A stretch of 64,000 nt of DNA, from NCBI GenBank assembly GCA_007922305.1, contig ML677334.1:58101967-58165966 (forward strand), written 5' to 3'. Numbering within the stretch: the first letter of the stretch is position 1; every line of letters begins with the position of its first letter. The notes under the pieces were generated by a model, which searched no databases, was not told where the DNA came from, and worked only from the letters and a program-made list of their open reading frames with translations. Both the position numbers and the translations under genes were made by a program. Below, piece after piece: positions 24,341 to 37,400 of the stretch. The stretch comes from Dermatemys mawii. Its lineage: Eukaryota; Chordata; Testudines; Dermatemydidae.

Positions 24341-24720
24341 CTTGACTGATCTCCGTGACTTCAGCCTGCAGTGGTCAGGAACTGCAGGGTTCCCCGCTCC
24401 CCACAGTGGCAGGGAGCTGTGGGGTACCCCGCCCCCGCCTCGAGCAACCCCCGGAGCTCCAAGCCACCGCAAGTGGCGGGGTATCCCACAGCTTCCATCC
24501 CAGCCACAGTGGGCAGTGTGGGAACCCCTGAGCTCCGGGCTACCATGGGCTCCCGGAGCTGCAGGCAGCCGGGGTACTCCGCAGCTCCCAGCGAGGGAGG
24601 GTGATGGGGTACCCCACAGCTCCTGGACGTGGTAGGCGGTGGAGGAACTGGTGAGCTTGCAGCTGCTGTGAGTCCCTGGAGCTGCAGGGGTACCAACAGC
24701 TCTCACTTAAGGTGGGAAAG
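24341..24720. repeat. GC-rich degenerate repeat tract
   Basis: The tract contains loosely repeated units with a GGGGTACCCCGC, CAGCTCC and GGAGCTGCAGG theme (for example GGGGTACCCCGCCCCC, GGGGTATCCCACAGC, GGGGTACTCCGCAGC, GGGGTACCCCACAGC). Units are roughly 55-75 bp and imperfect. It appears to be the body of a larger repeat starting near 24040. Long overlapping frames here have no recognisable protein. It lies 0.5-0.9 kb before RNF125. Confidence 0.5.
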
Positions 24721-24989
24721 CTCATTAACGTCACACACCCATGAAGTCCACCAGAAAAACCAGGGAAAGGCCAGACTTGAGACATCTGATCGTTTGAAGC
24801 TAAGCAAACGAACGGGGGGCGGGGAGGGGAATCCCTGAAATAAAAAACGACACAACTTTACAGGCCTCCTCTGTGCATCATAAAGAAGCAAATAAAAACG
24901 AGGCGGGACATCACTAAACAGCCAGAGCCAAACGGAGCAGGCCAGCGCCAGGCCTCTTGTGTGGAGCTAAACTTCGGCGTGGGGGAGAG

Positions 24990-25430
24990 AAGGGTGGATC
25001 TTGGACCCCAACCCCTGCCCCCTGTCCGTGCTTGTTTTGGCATCTGCGGGGCCTGCCGCGCCGCGTCCCGCCCCCAGAGCCAAACCCGCCCCCGAGTGGC
25101 CTCGGCTGACTCTGAGTTGCGGAGAGGATGAGGGGGGAGGGCCGGGGCTTGCCCCCGCCCCATTGCCGCGAGCGACCCAGGGAACGAGCAAAACAAGCAG
25201 GGCGCCGGGACTGTCCGGCGGCGACCCCCAGCCGCTTGCTCGCGCTATGGGCTCCCTGCTCAGCAGTGACAGCCGGGACACTGGCGCGCCTGCCCCCCGG
25301 GGCACGCTGGATGTGGGGGGAGCTGCTGAGCAGCAGCAGGTCCCGTCCTTTGACTGCGCCATCTGCCTGGAGGTGCTGCACCAGCCCGTGAGGACCCAGT
25401 GTGGCCACGTGTAAGCGCAGCTCTTTTGTG
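24990..25430 (+). promoter_or_regulatory. RNF125: CpG-rich RNF125 promoter and first exon
   Basis: A GC-rich region surrounds the RNF125 start codon, with CCGCCCCC and CCCCCGCCCC boxes upstream (about 25070-25165) that could bind Sp/KLF factors. I see no TATA box at a useful distance. The transcription start cannot be placed from sequence alone. Confidence 0.6.
25247..25410 (+). CDS. RNF125: RNF125 coding exon 1
   Basis: It encodes residues 1-54 and two bases of Val55: the myristoylation signal, a variable linker of low conservation, and the first RING half ending TQCGH. The donor is GTAAGC at 25411. Reading straight through gives a stop at once (GTG TAA), so splicing is required here. The start context is GCTATGG. 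Confidence 0.95.
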
Positions 25431-28400
25431 TCTGGCTCTAGCCGCGCACGGCGGCTTCCTCCCAGCCAGGAGAAGCGGGGCTGGGGACTAGAGACTTCCT
25501 CCCACTGAACCCCCACCCTCCACCGCCACACCCCTTCTTGGTTTTCGCTGACGTCCGTCTCCTTCTGCTTGAAAGATGACAAAGAAAGGAGCAGTTCTTG
25601 GAGTAACTCAGTTGAGGCTAATGGTGTTACACCAGGGACGAACGTGGTCCCAAAGAGTGTAAACACACTGGGGTTTGGTTTTGTTTTTTTAGGAAGGAGA
25701 ACTGGGCCAGTCTATGATCAAAACCAATATCCTGTTTTCAGCAACGCCTAAGATTAAAACGAAGAAGGGAGCGTTTGTATCTCAGATGATTTAACCCCCT
25801 CCCTCCCCCCCCACATACATACATACATACATACATACATACACATACACACACAAAATCTGGTTAACTGGTGACTTCAAGGCATGTGAGCTGGAGTTCA
25901 GATTAACAAGTGAGGCTGGGGTTGGAGATCCGGTTTTCTGTTCCCACGCTAACTGCACTAGCAATTTACTGTTTCCAGAGGGGTTGGGTGGAAAGGTGTG
26001 TTCAAAGTGGGAAGGATTATAATTTTTTATCATTGTTATTCTACAGCCTATTGTTGACGTTTCTGATAGAAAAAAAAGTCTCCAGGGAATTTGTCATCAG
26101 GTACATGCTAAGGTTTCTGTTCAGTTTCAGTGTCTAGCAGTTTTGTGATCAGTGATCTGGTGTGTTAGCTCGTTTTTGGGCCTTTTCTATACTAGGATTT
26201 TTCTGACCTGTAATTTTCAGTGTGCAGCTCCACTAGATTTGGTACTGGGGGAGAACATGGGTGGTGTAAACCATGTTCAAACAAGATGAGGTATTTGTAA
26301 GAGCATGTCAGATCGTAGTCAGATAGTATAGTGGTAAAAATGCCTGAGCCGTGTCTGTGTTACAGCTTCTGTTAATGCTACCTGTTAGAAATTATGGGTC
26401 CAAAAGATTCCCACTGTAGACACAGCCCAAAAGTTGTATTTGCCTCTCCTGGCTGTGCCAAGCACACAAATGCTATTTGTAGGATTTTTACACTTGAGGC
26501 AACCAGGAAAGAGAGGATCTTGGAAACTAGGAAAACATGCCAGTCCGCACAAATACTTATTTATTTTTGCCAAAGTTGGCAACAAAAAGTTTTGTTTAAA
26601 CTGTGCTTGTGTTTGGAACCCCAAAGAAAGTTTCCTTTTGATTCAATAATTTAAATGGGAAAATTCTTTTCCAGAATCACAGGGGAAAAGAAAAAAGATT
26701 TGGGGCTTAATGCAAAAGCTTTTGCTCAGGTGAATTTCCCCTACACTAGTAACACAAGAGAGGAAGGGCTGAAGGATAAGAATCACATTTTTTGACCAAA
26801 GATTTAGTATTTGGCCACGGGTGAGTTTTTAAAGCGGAGCAAGAAATACAAACCCAGAAAAAGTTATATGAATTAGCTCAGAAACAAACTATGAATGAAG
26901 TAGTCAAGTAATAGAAACATAACCTGTGGCCAAACATTTCCTCATTAAAGGAAAACACTAGTAAAAATTATAGATAATTACAGATAAGACAAATATGATG
27001 TTTCCAGGACTCCATTCTCTGTTTAAAATTTACATTAACAGCATAATCCCAACTTCAAAGAGAATTTCAGGTGTGAAGGTGGAATTCATGGTCAGACTCC
27101 ATAAGCAAAAATTGTCACTGCAACACTGCATAAGGCTGAACATTTAAATATGCAAAAGTTATCGATTAAAATGATGAGGCCAGTGTAATTATCATCCCAG
27201 TATAAATCCAGGATGATGTCTCTAAACTCAGTATGAGTTATAATTTGGATTTAAACAAATATAGCTGAGTGTGTTGGAATCACAGACTATTAGGGTTGGA
27301 AGAGATCTCAGAAGGTCATTTAGTCCAATCCCCTGCTCAGAGCAGAACCAGCACCAACTAAATCATCCAGGCCAAGGCTTTGTCAAGCTGGGCCTTAAAA
27401 ACCTCTAAGAATGGAGATTCCACCACCTCCCTAGGTAACCCTAGTAGGGGGTAGAGGCTAAAGCTCAAGTTGGCACAATTCGTCACACTATGCAGGCTAG
27501 GTGTACTAATTTTATGCCACTGTCCTCCCAATACTTTCCTACAATTCCTCTACATATGCCCCTGAAAGACAAGTTCTTACAGAAGATTTCAATCCCCAAT
27601 TGGAATGTTACCATAATTATGATTTATTTGCACTACTTTAATAGGAAGTGTTGTATCTGTTTTAATTTCTTTATGCAGATTCTGTCACTCCTGTATTGTT
27701 ACAAGTTTAAGGAATAATACATGGACATGTCCTTATTGCCGGGCTGATCTTCCTTCTGAAGGAATTCCAGCAACTGATATTGCCAAGATGATGAAAAGTG
27801 TATATCAAAACTGCACAGAGTGTAACACACAGGTTTGTAAGCCTAACATTCATTACTGATTAACTATAAAGATATTCTATGCACAACAAATGATACGATA
27901 AAGGCCTCTTTTCTAGGATGTGTCTACAGTTAAACTGCTACAGCAGCACACTGCAGTTGGTGCTTTAGCATAGCCATACACTGCAGCAATGAGAGGGGTC
28001 TCCTAAGGCTGTCGTTAATCCACCTCCCCAAGAGAGGATCAATGGAAATGTTTTGTCATTGACCTAGCGTTGTCAACACTGTGGCTCAGGTCACTTGAAC
28101 TACTTTACTGTGGGGTGTGGATTTTCACACCCCTGAATGATGTAGCTGGGTTGACCTAATTTTTTAGCATAGACCTGGCCTCAAGGCAAGCAGAATATTT
28201 TGCTGTAGCGATGCCAGTCAATTTCCTCATGTAAACAAACTCTAAAATAAACATAGTCAGACCAATTGGACCTATTTATCCCAGGTCCAGATTTGCCAGA
28301 GTTGACCTTGTTTCAGTTAGGGAAAATGCTTTTTTAAATTGAATTAGCTCAGCTGCAAGACCCTATGCTATAACAAACTGCTAGAATCAAACTAAAGGTG

Positions 28401-31400
28401 TTAAATTCATCACTAGTGTTTTCCATCAAGTTAAACTACCTCAACTGAACTGACAACTGAGGGGAAAAAAACACCTCTTTTTTTTAATTTAGGCAAGGTG
28501 CTTGTGTTATCATTTACCTCTGTGCAAAGTTGTTTGTAAAATGCTACCATTATATACATGTGTAAATCACTAGACAAATGGCAAAGCAGAAGAAAATTGG
28601 CCCATCGTTTCTAATTTTTCAGGGTAGAGCAAGAGAGTGAACTAGCAGGTCTGGACAAGGAAGACAGTTGATTGGTACTTTACTCATATACATTCATTTG
28701 AAAGTTTATACAAAACCAAAACATTTTTTCACTTTGTTCACAATTTTTCACTGCTTACTTGTCCCCTTTTCATTTTGCATAATGAATACCACACCCTGTT
28801 TTGATTTTTAAGTATAGGCCAGAACAGCAGCATCTTCCTCATTCTTCTTTGTCAGTGTCTTACATCCTTTTGTCTTATCAGCTGCAAAATAAAACCTATT
28901 AATTCTTTTGTATCAGCTGTAAAATGAACATATGGGAGCGGAATGCAAAATGAATTTAGGAAGGGCTTTTGTTATCTGAGTAGTTTGATTACAAACAGCA
29001 TGAAGAATGTATCAGATACGTATGATAACAGTGTGACTTTCAATTTTTATTTTTGCCTTGTGTTTTGTATTTCAGAAAAGTGTATTTCACTGGTAATGGA
29101 TAGTTTAAGGGAGTTGTCATAACCATACAACTAAGGGTAGCCTAGAATTCCTCCTTACCTGTAAGGGGTTAAGAAGCTCAGATAACCTGGTTGGCACCTG
29201 ACCAAAAGGACCAATGAGGGATGAAGATATTTTCAAATTGGGGTCGGGGGAGGCTTTGTGCTCTTTATGTGTGTGTGTTCTCTTGGGAAGCAGAGATGCA
29301 TCAGGTCAGAAAACTCCTCCTATAACCCATCCTAAAGTGAGTCTCAATATTGCAAAAAGAGTAAGTAAATAAGGCAAGGTGCGTTAGATCAGGGGTCTCC
29401 AAACTTTTTTGATTGTGCACCCCTATCAGAAAAAAAAAATTGAGCCCGCACCCCCCACGGGGGAAGCCCTGCCCCCATCCACTCCCTCCCACTTCCTGCC
29501 CCTGACTGCCTCCTCAAAATCCCCCCTTCCTTGTCCCCTGACTGCTCCCTCCTGGGACCTCTTCCCCTGACTGCCCCCCCAGATCCCCACCCCCTATATA
29601 AGGCTCCTTGTCCCCTAACTGCCCTGCTGGGGCCGGGGCTGCAGCCACTCTGCCCGGCTCCTGAGGCTGGTCAAGCCACAGCCCCCCGTGGGTGGTCTCA
29701 TGCACCCCTTGTGGTGTGTGCACCCCGGTTTGGAGATCACTGCGTTAGATTACCTTTTGTTTCCAACTTGTGAATTTTCCCTTTACTAGAGGAAGGTTTA
29801 TTCCCGTTTTTTGTAACTTTGAAACTAAGCCTGGGGGTGGGGTTTTCCTCTGTGGGTTTTTTTTAAAACTTTTGTTACCCTGTAAATTTATCTTCTATCT
29901 TGATTTACTGAGATGATTCTGTGGAAACAAGGGTTAAAGGATTTGACTATAGGCCTATAAGTCATGTCAAGACAGAGCACAGTCAGGCTAATTCTCAACT
30001 CTCATAATGCGAGACTTGGGAAAGCAGATTTTGTGTCTGCAGCGGGAGGGAAACACAGAACAGAGTTAGTGTGACCTAGCCTTGAAGATAAGGATGTTAG
30101 AGAACAGAAGTGAGAAAATATTGGAATAGCCAAGACATAACATAAATAAAATGTAGATGTTTTTAATTAATGCATAGCATGAAAAGGGTATAAATACTTG
30201 TATGAAACTGCTTGTACTTTGAAGAGAAACTGAGGCAGAGAGAGATGCTCTTTCTCTGCTAGCTCTATTTCTTCCCAGGCAATTGCCTGAATAAAGCTGT
30301 CTCTGACTTGTTGTATCCAACCTGAGAGTGAGGACTCAGTTTTTCCTCCACAATTCTTTTACCTTTTCTTTAAATAAATTTTTTTTTAAGAACCTGATTG
30401 ATTTTTTTAGTGTTCTAAAGATCCAGGGGTTTGGGTCTGAACTCACTTTGTAACCAATTTGTTAGGATATTATTTTTAAGCCTTCCCAGGAAAGGGGCTG
30501 TAAGGGCTTCGGGGGATATTTTGGAGGAATAGGAACTCCAAGTGGTCCTTCCCCTAATTCTTTGTCTAAATCACTTGGTGGTGGAGCGCATACCATTCAA
30601 GGACAAGGTGGAATTTGTGCCTTGGGCAAGTTTTTAACCTAAACTGGTAAAAATAAACTTAGGGGGTCTTTCATGCAGGTCCCCACATCTGTACCCCAGA
30701 GTTCAGAGTGGGGAGGGAACTCTGACGGTCTTAATATTACTACATGTGTATTTTTGTATTTTTTTTTTTAAATTTGAGAGATATTAGAGGCAACAAAAAA
30801 TGTCATTGATATGTCAAGGAGTACAAGGCTCTTGTTTTTCTTTGTAGAACATACATAAAGGACCTGGTTCACAAGATTTACTGTAACACGGTTCTGAAGT
30901 AAAGTGAATGGGCCAGATCTCAGTTACATCAGTGTAAAACCCAAATCCCAGTCCCAGTGAAGCTAATGAGTGTTTTGCTACTGACTTTGTCAGGCCGAGG
31001 AATTGGCCCTCTGTCTAGTAAAACCATCATTATTTTAGTAGAGTCAGTTCAGATTTGCACCAGTGTAACAGAGCAGAATGTGATCAAATAGGTGTTTTTA
31101 CCTGTGTAAGACCTGGTGGGTAGGGCCACTTTCTCCAAGAGTTTATTTCACAATCTAAAGTGTTAGTCTGAAAACCAGGACAAAAGCCTCAAACTGGTAA
31201 ATGTCTAGTTCTAATTTATTTTACACTCAAAACATGCACTTTTTTGTTAAATAATGTATTAAAATAATGTGCTCAGTCAGTAGGATCTTGTAACTCCTGA
31301 GAAGTTGGGTTAATAATAGAAATTGTGATATATCCTTACTACCACTCTAATCAAAATAGCTCTTAATCAAACTGGCCTCAAAGTTTCAGGCTTGGTTTAC

Positions 31401-34400
31401 AATAGATTGCTATAGCTATGGTACTCAGTGGGGTGAAAAATCTAAGGGAAGGGGAGAACCCCTTGCATCGCTGTAGTCTGCATTTACATTAGAGCAGGGG
31501 TAGGTAACCTATGGCACCCGTGCCAAAGGCAGCATGTGTGACTGCAGTTCCTGGTGTGACCCACTGAGAGTGCCAAATCAGGACAAATTGCTTCCAAAAG
31601 GGCACCTAGAGCCCAAGGCTGGGGTTTCTCTACCCTAAAGGCAAACCAAACCAGCCACACAGAAAAGACTTTGGTTTCGCCCCACTGGCTAGCCACAAGT
31701 CACACAAGCAATTCCCTTAGACACTCCAGTTTCCCAGAATCACCACCAGCAGCCACCTATCCTGGGGACAAATGGTTATGAAAACCAATACCCCAAATAA
31801 AGAAAACAGTTCTCCCCAATTCCAAAGAATCAGGCCCCAGACCCAGGTCAATATACAAATCAAATCTTACCCACAAATCACGCTGTAGCCAATCCTTTAG
31901 AATCTAAAATCTAAAGGTTTATTATACAGGGAAAAAGATATAGGTGAGGGTTAGGAATGGTTAAAGGAAATCAGATACATGCAGTAATGGCAAATCCCTT
32001 GCATCAGTTGTAGAATAAACTGCAGGTTCAAATCAAAGTCTCTGGAATACATTCCCTGGAGGAATGGGTCATCAATCCTTTGGCCAGACTGCCCCTTTGT
32101 AGCAAAGTCCCATCCAGATGTAGCCAGACTGGAGATTAAAGACAAAATGGAGATCTTTCTCCCAGGTTTATATAGACTTCCTCTTGTGGGTGGAGACTGC
32201 CTCCTTCTTGCTAATCAGAATCCAGTTGTAAAATGGAGTTTCAGAGCCATGTGGTCCAGTTACATGACTCTTCAAGATTCAGCACCTGAGCAGCCAGGCC
32301 ACATTCCTGGGGAAGCTCGGGTGTGGACAGGCATCTACAAAGTTCATTGTTAGCTTGATTGGAACATGATGGGCCATCAGGAAGGCCGGGCCAACAGTAA
32401 CTTTGTTTGGGATTTCACCCGAAAGCAAGCATAAGTTTGAAATACAGACATTATACAGCCAATTTTCATAACTTTAGCTACAAATAAGATACACACATAC
32501 AGATAGCATAATCATAATCAGCAGACCATAACCTGGTCGTAGACACCTTATATGACCCCCTTTACCTAAGATTTGGTGCCCCTACAGGACCTTAGTTGCA
32601 CCAGTGATCTATATGATCCCAGATAACTTCAGTAACGTGACAGCATGCAAGCTTATTTTCAGTGGCACTTGCACTGCCCAGGTCCTAGCCACCACTCTGG
32701 GGGCCTCTGCATTTTAATTTCTTAAAACATTTAAAAAACATTATTTACTTTACATACAACAATAGTTTAGTTCTATATTGTAGACTTACAGAAAGAGACC
32801 TTCTAAAAACATTACAATGTATTTCTGGCATGCAAAACCTAAAATTAGAGTGAAGACTCGGCACATCACTTCTGAAAGGCTGCCAATCCCTGCACTAGAG
32901 TGATAGCAGCATAGCTACAGCATCATAAGATAATAAGCTATGCTAAGTGAACAAGACCACCAGGTATATGACATGTCTCGTGGGCTAAAGAATAACAGGT
33001 TGCATCTTAATGTTGCCCTAGGTATGTCTAAGTGAAATGAGAGTTCATTTAAGGACTTGTGAGCAATATATAGAAAAATATGGACCTCTACAAGAGCTTG
33101 GAGACAGAGTAACAAGGTACAACCTTTTGATGATCATGGGACCACTGTTCTGTTGAGTTTACTGTGTATCGGTGTTGGGGGATAAAATAATACAAAGTAC
33201 AGCTGGTCAAACAATTAAAAAAAAGAAAAGGTCCAAATTTGGAAGCTGTTTCCATTTCACAGGGTTTGACATGTAGCCATTTTCTGTTTTTTCACAATTT
33301 GTCACTTTTGTATCAAAATAGTCATTTTTTTGTATATTGAAACTCAGTAATAATGATTTTGAGAATGTTCTCAATAAAAAACAAATATGAAATGTGACAC
33401 TTTGCAAAAATAAAAAACAGCTTTTTCGTTAACATTTTTATTTTTGAAAAAAGGCCATTTTTTATCACATTCTTTCTTTGAAAAATTTCCACCATCATAT
33501 AGCACAGGGGTCGGCAACCTGTGGCACGCATGCAAATTTTTTGTGGCACTCTGCTGCCAGCCAGTGTCCCGGCCATGAGTGAACAGGGCCGGCAGGCCGG
33601 GACCCCGGTTGGCAGGGGCTGGCGGGCCGGGACCCCAGACCCCGGTCTGTGGTTCCATCTGCCACCAGCGCTGCTGGTCTGGGGTTCCCTTGTAAATGTA
33701 AAATGTATTATTGGCACACAAAATCTTAAATCAGTGAAGACTTAGCACACCACTTCTCAACAGTTTCCAACCTCTGGTATAGCATAAAGCTAAGAATCAG
33801 CATTTTTAAATATTTAGGGTAATTAAAAGCCTCGTTACTTTTCGAAAAACAAAATGTACGTGTTTTTTTATAAACAAAGAAAGTCATTCATAATCATACC
33901 ATCTTTGTAATTCCCAGATATGCCTGTCCATTTTGCCAGTGTGAGTTGCATGAAGATGATCTAATGGACCATTGTCTCACCTATCATAGAACAGAAAGGA
34001 GAGCAGTGGTAACTATCTTGCAGTCAGTTATATGTGCAAATGTGTACGTTATTGAACTTACATATTAAATTGATTCTGTTTGGCTGCAGACACTAGTAGA
34101 CATGACAGCAGGTGGGAAAAAAAAGTGTTAATTACAAACTTGGCTTGGATGACACAATAATTAAAAAAATAAGTGGCCTGCACCCAATCTGTACCAGTGA
34201 TTCCACCACAGCTAGACCCAGCAGCTCCCATTGTATGGCGGGCCATGAATGCTCATGGTTCCTGGTCAATGGGAGCTGCGGGGGCGGCGCTTGGGACAGA
34301 GGCTGTGTGCGGAGCCCTTTGGCTGCCCCTACGCATAGGAGCCAGAGTGGGGACATGCTGCTGCTTCCAAGAGCTGCATGGAGCCCCGGCACATGCGGAG

Positions 34401-37400
34401 CAGGGCAAGCCCTGGACCCTGCTCCTCTTTGGGAACTCAAGGGCCAGATTAAAACATATAAAGGGCCCAATGTGGCCCCCTAGGCTGTAGTTTTCCCACC
34501 CCAGTATATATCGTACTGGGAGTACAAATTAAGGGAAGAATAAATAAAGTTACAGTTGAAGACTGGGTTCACCATTAAGAGTTACTACTGTAGCAGACCA
34601 TATTTTGCCAAATTTTAGTTGTGTGATTTTAAATTAGGTTCAGCATTTATTTGTTCAAGTCCATTGACTGTTCGGCACATATAGAAGCCAACCTGGTAAT
34701 TGCTAAACAAAAATGTTACATTTTTTAGCATAAATATGTTTGTTTATAGTACGTAGAGCAAATGCATAAGCAGTAGCTGTGTGCACTTATGGGGCAGAAT
34801 AAGGCCCTTAAAACTTAGTTAACCCTCTTGCGCTAAAAGGTCTCACTCCACAATTAAACAAATTTATTCCTTATAGATCAGTATATAATATCCATTACAC
34901 AACATTTCATTAAAATGGTCTAACACCTTCCTTGAAAACCTCACACAAATATACAAACTATAGTTTAATTTAAATAATGTTTAGATTATAGAACATACCC
35001 CAAGAAGTGTCAAGAAATTCCTCCGTCACACTGATGTCATAACAATATGAGCTAGAAATGTGACTCTAACTGATACCGCAAGAGCAAAGACACTGCTCGT
35101 TGCATAATGTGCTACCAGAATCCTGCCACATAGCAAAGGGTTCTCCAGAGCACATTAGGGAAACACTCCATAAGGCAGTGGTTGAGCTAGAAGACTGGCC
35201 CTCTCCCCTTAATCTTGAAACCCTAGAAGTATAGGATTGGAAGGGACCTCAGTAGGTCATCTAGTCCAGTCCCCTTCACTCAAGGCAGGACTAAGTAATA
35301 ACTAGACCATCCACACTCCATGGGATGTATTGTGTGGGTTGGTACATTACATATATATATATATATATANNNNNNNNNNNNNNNNNNNNNNNNNNNNNNN
35401 NNNNNNNNNNNNNNNNNNNNNNNNNNNNNNNNNNNNNNNNNNNNNNNNNNNNNNNNNNNNNNNNNNNNNATATATGTTTCTGAGAGTTGAGGTTCATGGA
35501 TAGATTCTGGTCTGCTGTTTCTACCTCCTCTTTCATACCAGAAGAGCACAGAGCAGGATTTAGCTCTAAAAGTATTAGTCAATAAGTTAGTCTTTTACAC
35601 TTTGCTATAAGCATGTTATTCAAAGGCTGTTTTAAGTGTGCACTAATATTTTTATGGTATTATTTGAAGTAAATGTTGCAGCAGTTACAATGGTTAGCTA
35701 TATTGTAGAGCAGTGGTCTTCAAACTGGAGTACGCGAGATCACCCCCGGGGGTGCGCGAGACCCTGGCGCCGCCGCCGCGACCACCCGGGAGACCGCCAA
35801 ACTCCCGGGCGGGCTATTTGTAGACCGCCGAAATGCTGCTGCCGCCAGAAGCGTCCGCTTTTTGCGGCAGCATTTCGGCGGACATACGCACCCGAGGGGC
35901 CGCCAGACTTTTTCCTCCGTGGCAAGGGACCGCGGGGGAAAAAGTTTGAAGACCCCTGTTGTAGAGGACCAAAAATTATGAAGGAACTAAAATCTCCTTC
36001 CAAAACAATGAAGGCATTTTTGTTTTCAGTATCACAGTAAGCCACCACATATATAAATGGAAGCCCCATTATTTTCAGTGGAAGAGTAAATCATGCGGCA
36101 CATAGGTTGGGAGCATAACAAATCATTTTTCATTTTACAGTTTTGGGTTAGCCAGTAGCAGGGAAGGTGATAAGCATGAGATGAGAGCAGACAGACATCC
36201 CCATAGGTATCTACTGAACAGAAAACACTGGGATTAATCTAATTTTACTGCTGGACTGCAGGTGTATTGTGTTTGGCAGTAAATATATTTATGTCCCTCA
36301 AAGAATGCCATTTAGCTACTACTGTTCCAGATAGGTCACATTTCTCGCCCCTTAACACTGATATTTCCTTCTGCAATTTCTTTATAATCAAAATCAATAT
36401 TTATAGTTTTTTCCCTGGTTACAGTACTGTCCAATTTGTCGTTTAATACCTGATGAAGACCCAAGCTATTTTAGCAGGAATTTTATAAGGCACCTTCAAC
36501 TCAGACACACATTCTACCATGAAGACTACATAGTGAGTAAATAATACAATCATTTTTATAAGCTACTCTCCTGACTTCTTTACATATCTGCCTCTGTACC
36601 TCTGATAATCAGTATGTCATGTGAGGGTATGCATTAGATTGCCAGAATGTCATGTGTAGGGCGTGTTGAGGTTATGACAATGCAGCAGATATGAGTGGGG
36701 CAACCTACTCTAGTGCTAAGAAAACAAGACTGAGAATTGAGAGACATGGATTCTATTCCCAGTTCTGCTGCTAAGTCACGATGTGACCTTTGGTGAATAC
36801 TTAACCTCTCTCTCTTCCTCAGTTTACCCCAGTGGCTTCAATGGATTGGGCTATTAAAACAATAGCTACTTACACTCTCCTAACTCAATAAAATTTAGAA
36901 TATGCATCACAAGAGTCAAAACACTATTAAATTCCAAAAGCATTTTTCAGTGGTTTCCTTTATCACCCTGACTGACATCCATCCAGACACCATCCTGAAA
37001 AAAGGAGATGAATCTAATACCTTCTAGTGAGGGAAGACCGCTGAGGAAGTGGTGCCAGACTTGAGAGAACCACATGTGCCATCAATAAAATGTTAATCTA
37101 TACTACATGCATATAAGAGTAATACACCTGGGTTGGGTCATATTTTATTGATGGCTCATGTATTTTTTATCTTGTTTGCAACAGAGTGCTGAGATACATA
37201 TACAAATAACAAAATGTTGCATAATTACATAATATACATCTCTATGCCTCGGGCCTGTAATAAATACCGTAGGACTTACTGGTGTTTACATACCTTATTT
37301 TACTTGTCTGTCTCCTCTGGCATTCTTCCTTTTACAATTACATTTGTTTCATAGTAAAGACTTCTCCCACTATAAATTGTCAATGTTTAAAATTGAGTAG

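Larger units (their letters stand above)
9800..24980. other. Intergenic region between TRAPPC8 and RNF125
   Basis: About 15 kb separate the divergent starts of TRAPPC8 and RNF125. I found no exon with good splice sites and recognisable protein. It contains the hAT, MITE and SINE copies listed separately. The stretches 12200-13570, 15110-16580, 16900-22490 and 22770-24030 are AT-rich, with scattered simple A/T runs (for example 21880-21910 and 23843-23861), and show nothing else I can support. A distal enhancer could be present but is not visible by eye. Confidence 0.6.
29115..30726 (+). mobile_element. LTR-retrotransposon LTR, broken by two later insertions
   Basis: The sequence runs from TGTCATAACCATACAACTAA to about GGGGAGGGAACTCTGAC. 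Ends of TGTC...TCTGAC type and the lack of internal genes suggest a solo LTR. I recognise the CCTCCTTACCTGTAAGGGG and GGGTCTTTCATGCAGGTCCC blocks from turtle LTR repeats. A hAT copy (29390-29742) and a second LTR (29920-30352) sit inside it. The outer ends are approximate and I see no clear target duplication. It lies in RNF125 intron 2. Confidence 0.55.

Noticed and set aside
24299..25666. Open frames of up to 250 codons around the RNF125 start.
   Set aside because: The plus-strand frame is the true RNF125 exon with an upstream extension. The minus-strand ones are shadows in GC-rich DNA.
25672..25731. A possible alternative exon of RNF125 in intron 1, after a T-run-AG acceptor-like site.
   Set aside because: No donor site at a useful distance, and inclusion would break the RING between its two halves. 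Treated as a repeat.
35280..35582. Open frames reading through the N gap.
   Set aside because: They contain untranslated gap characters and AT repeat and are artefacts.
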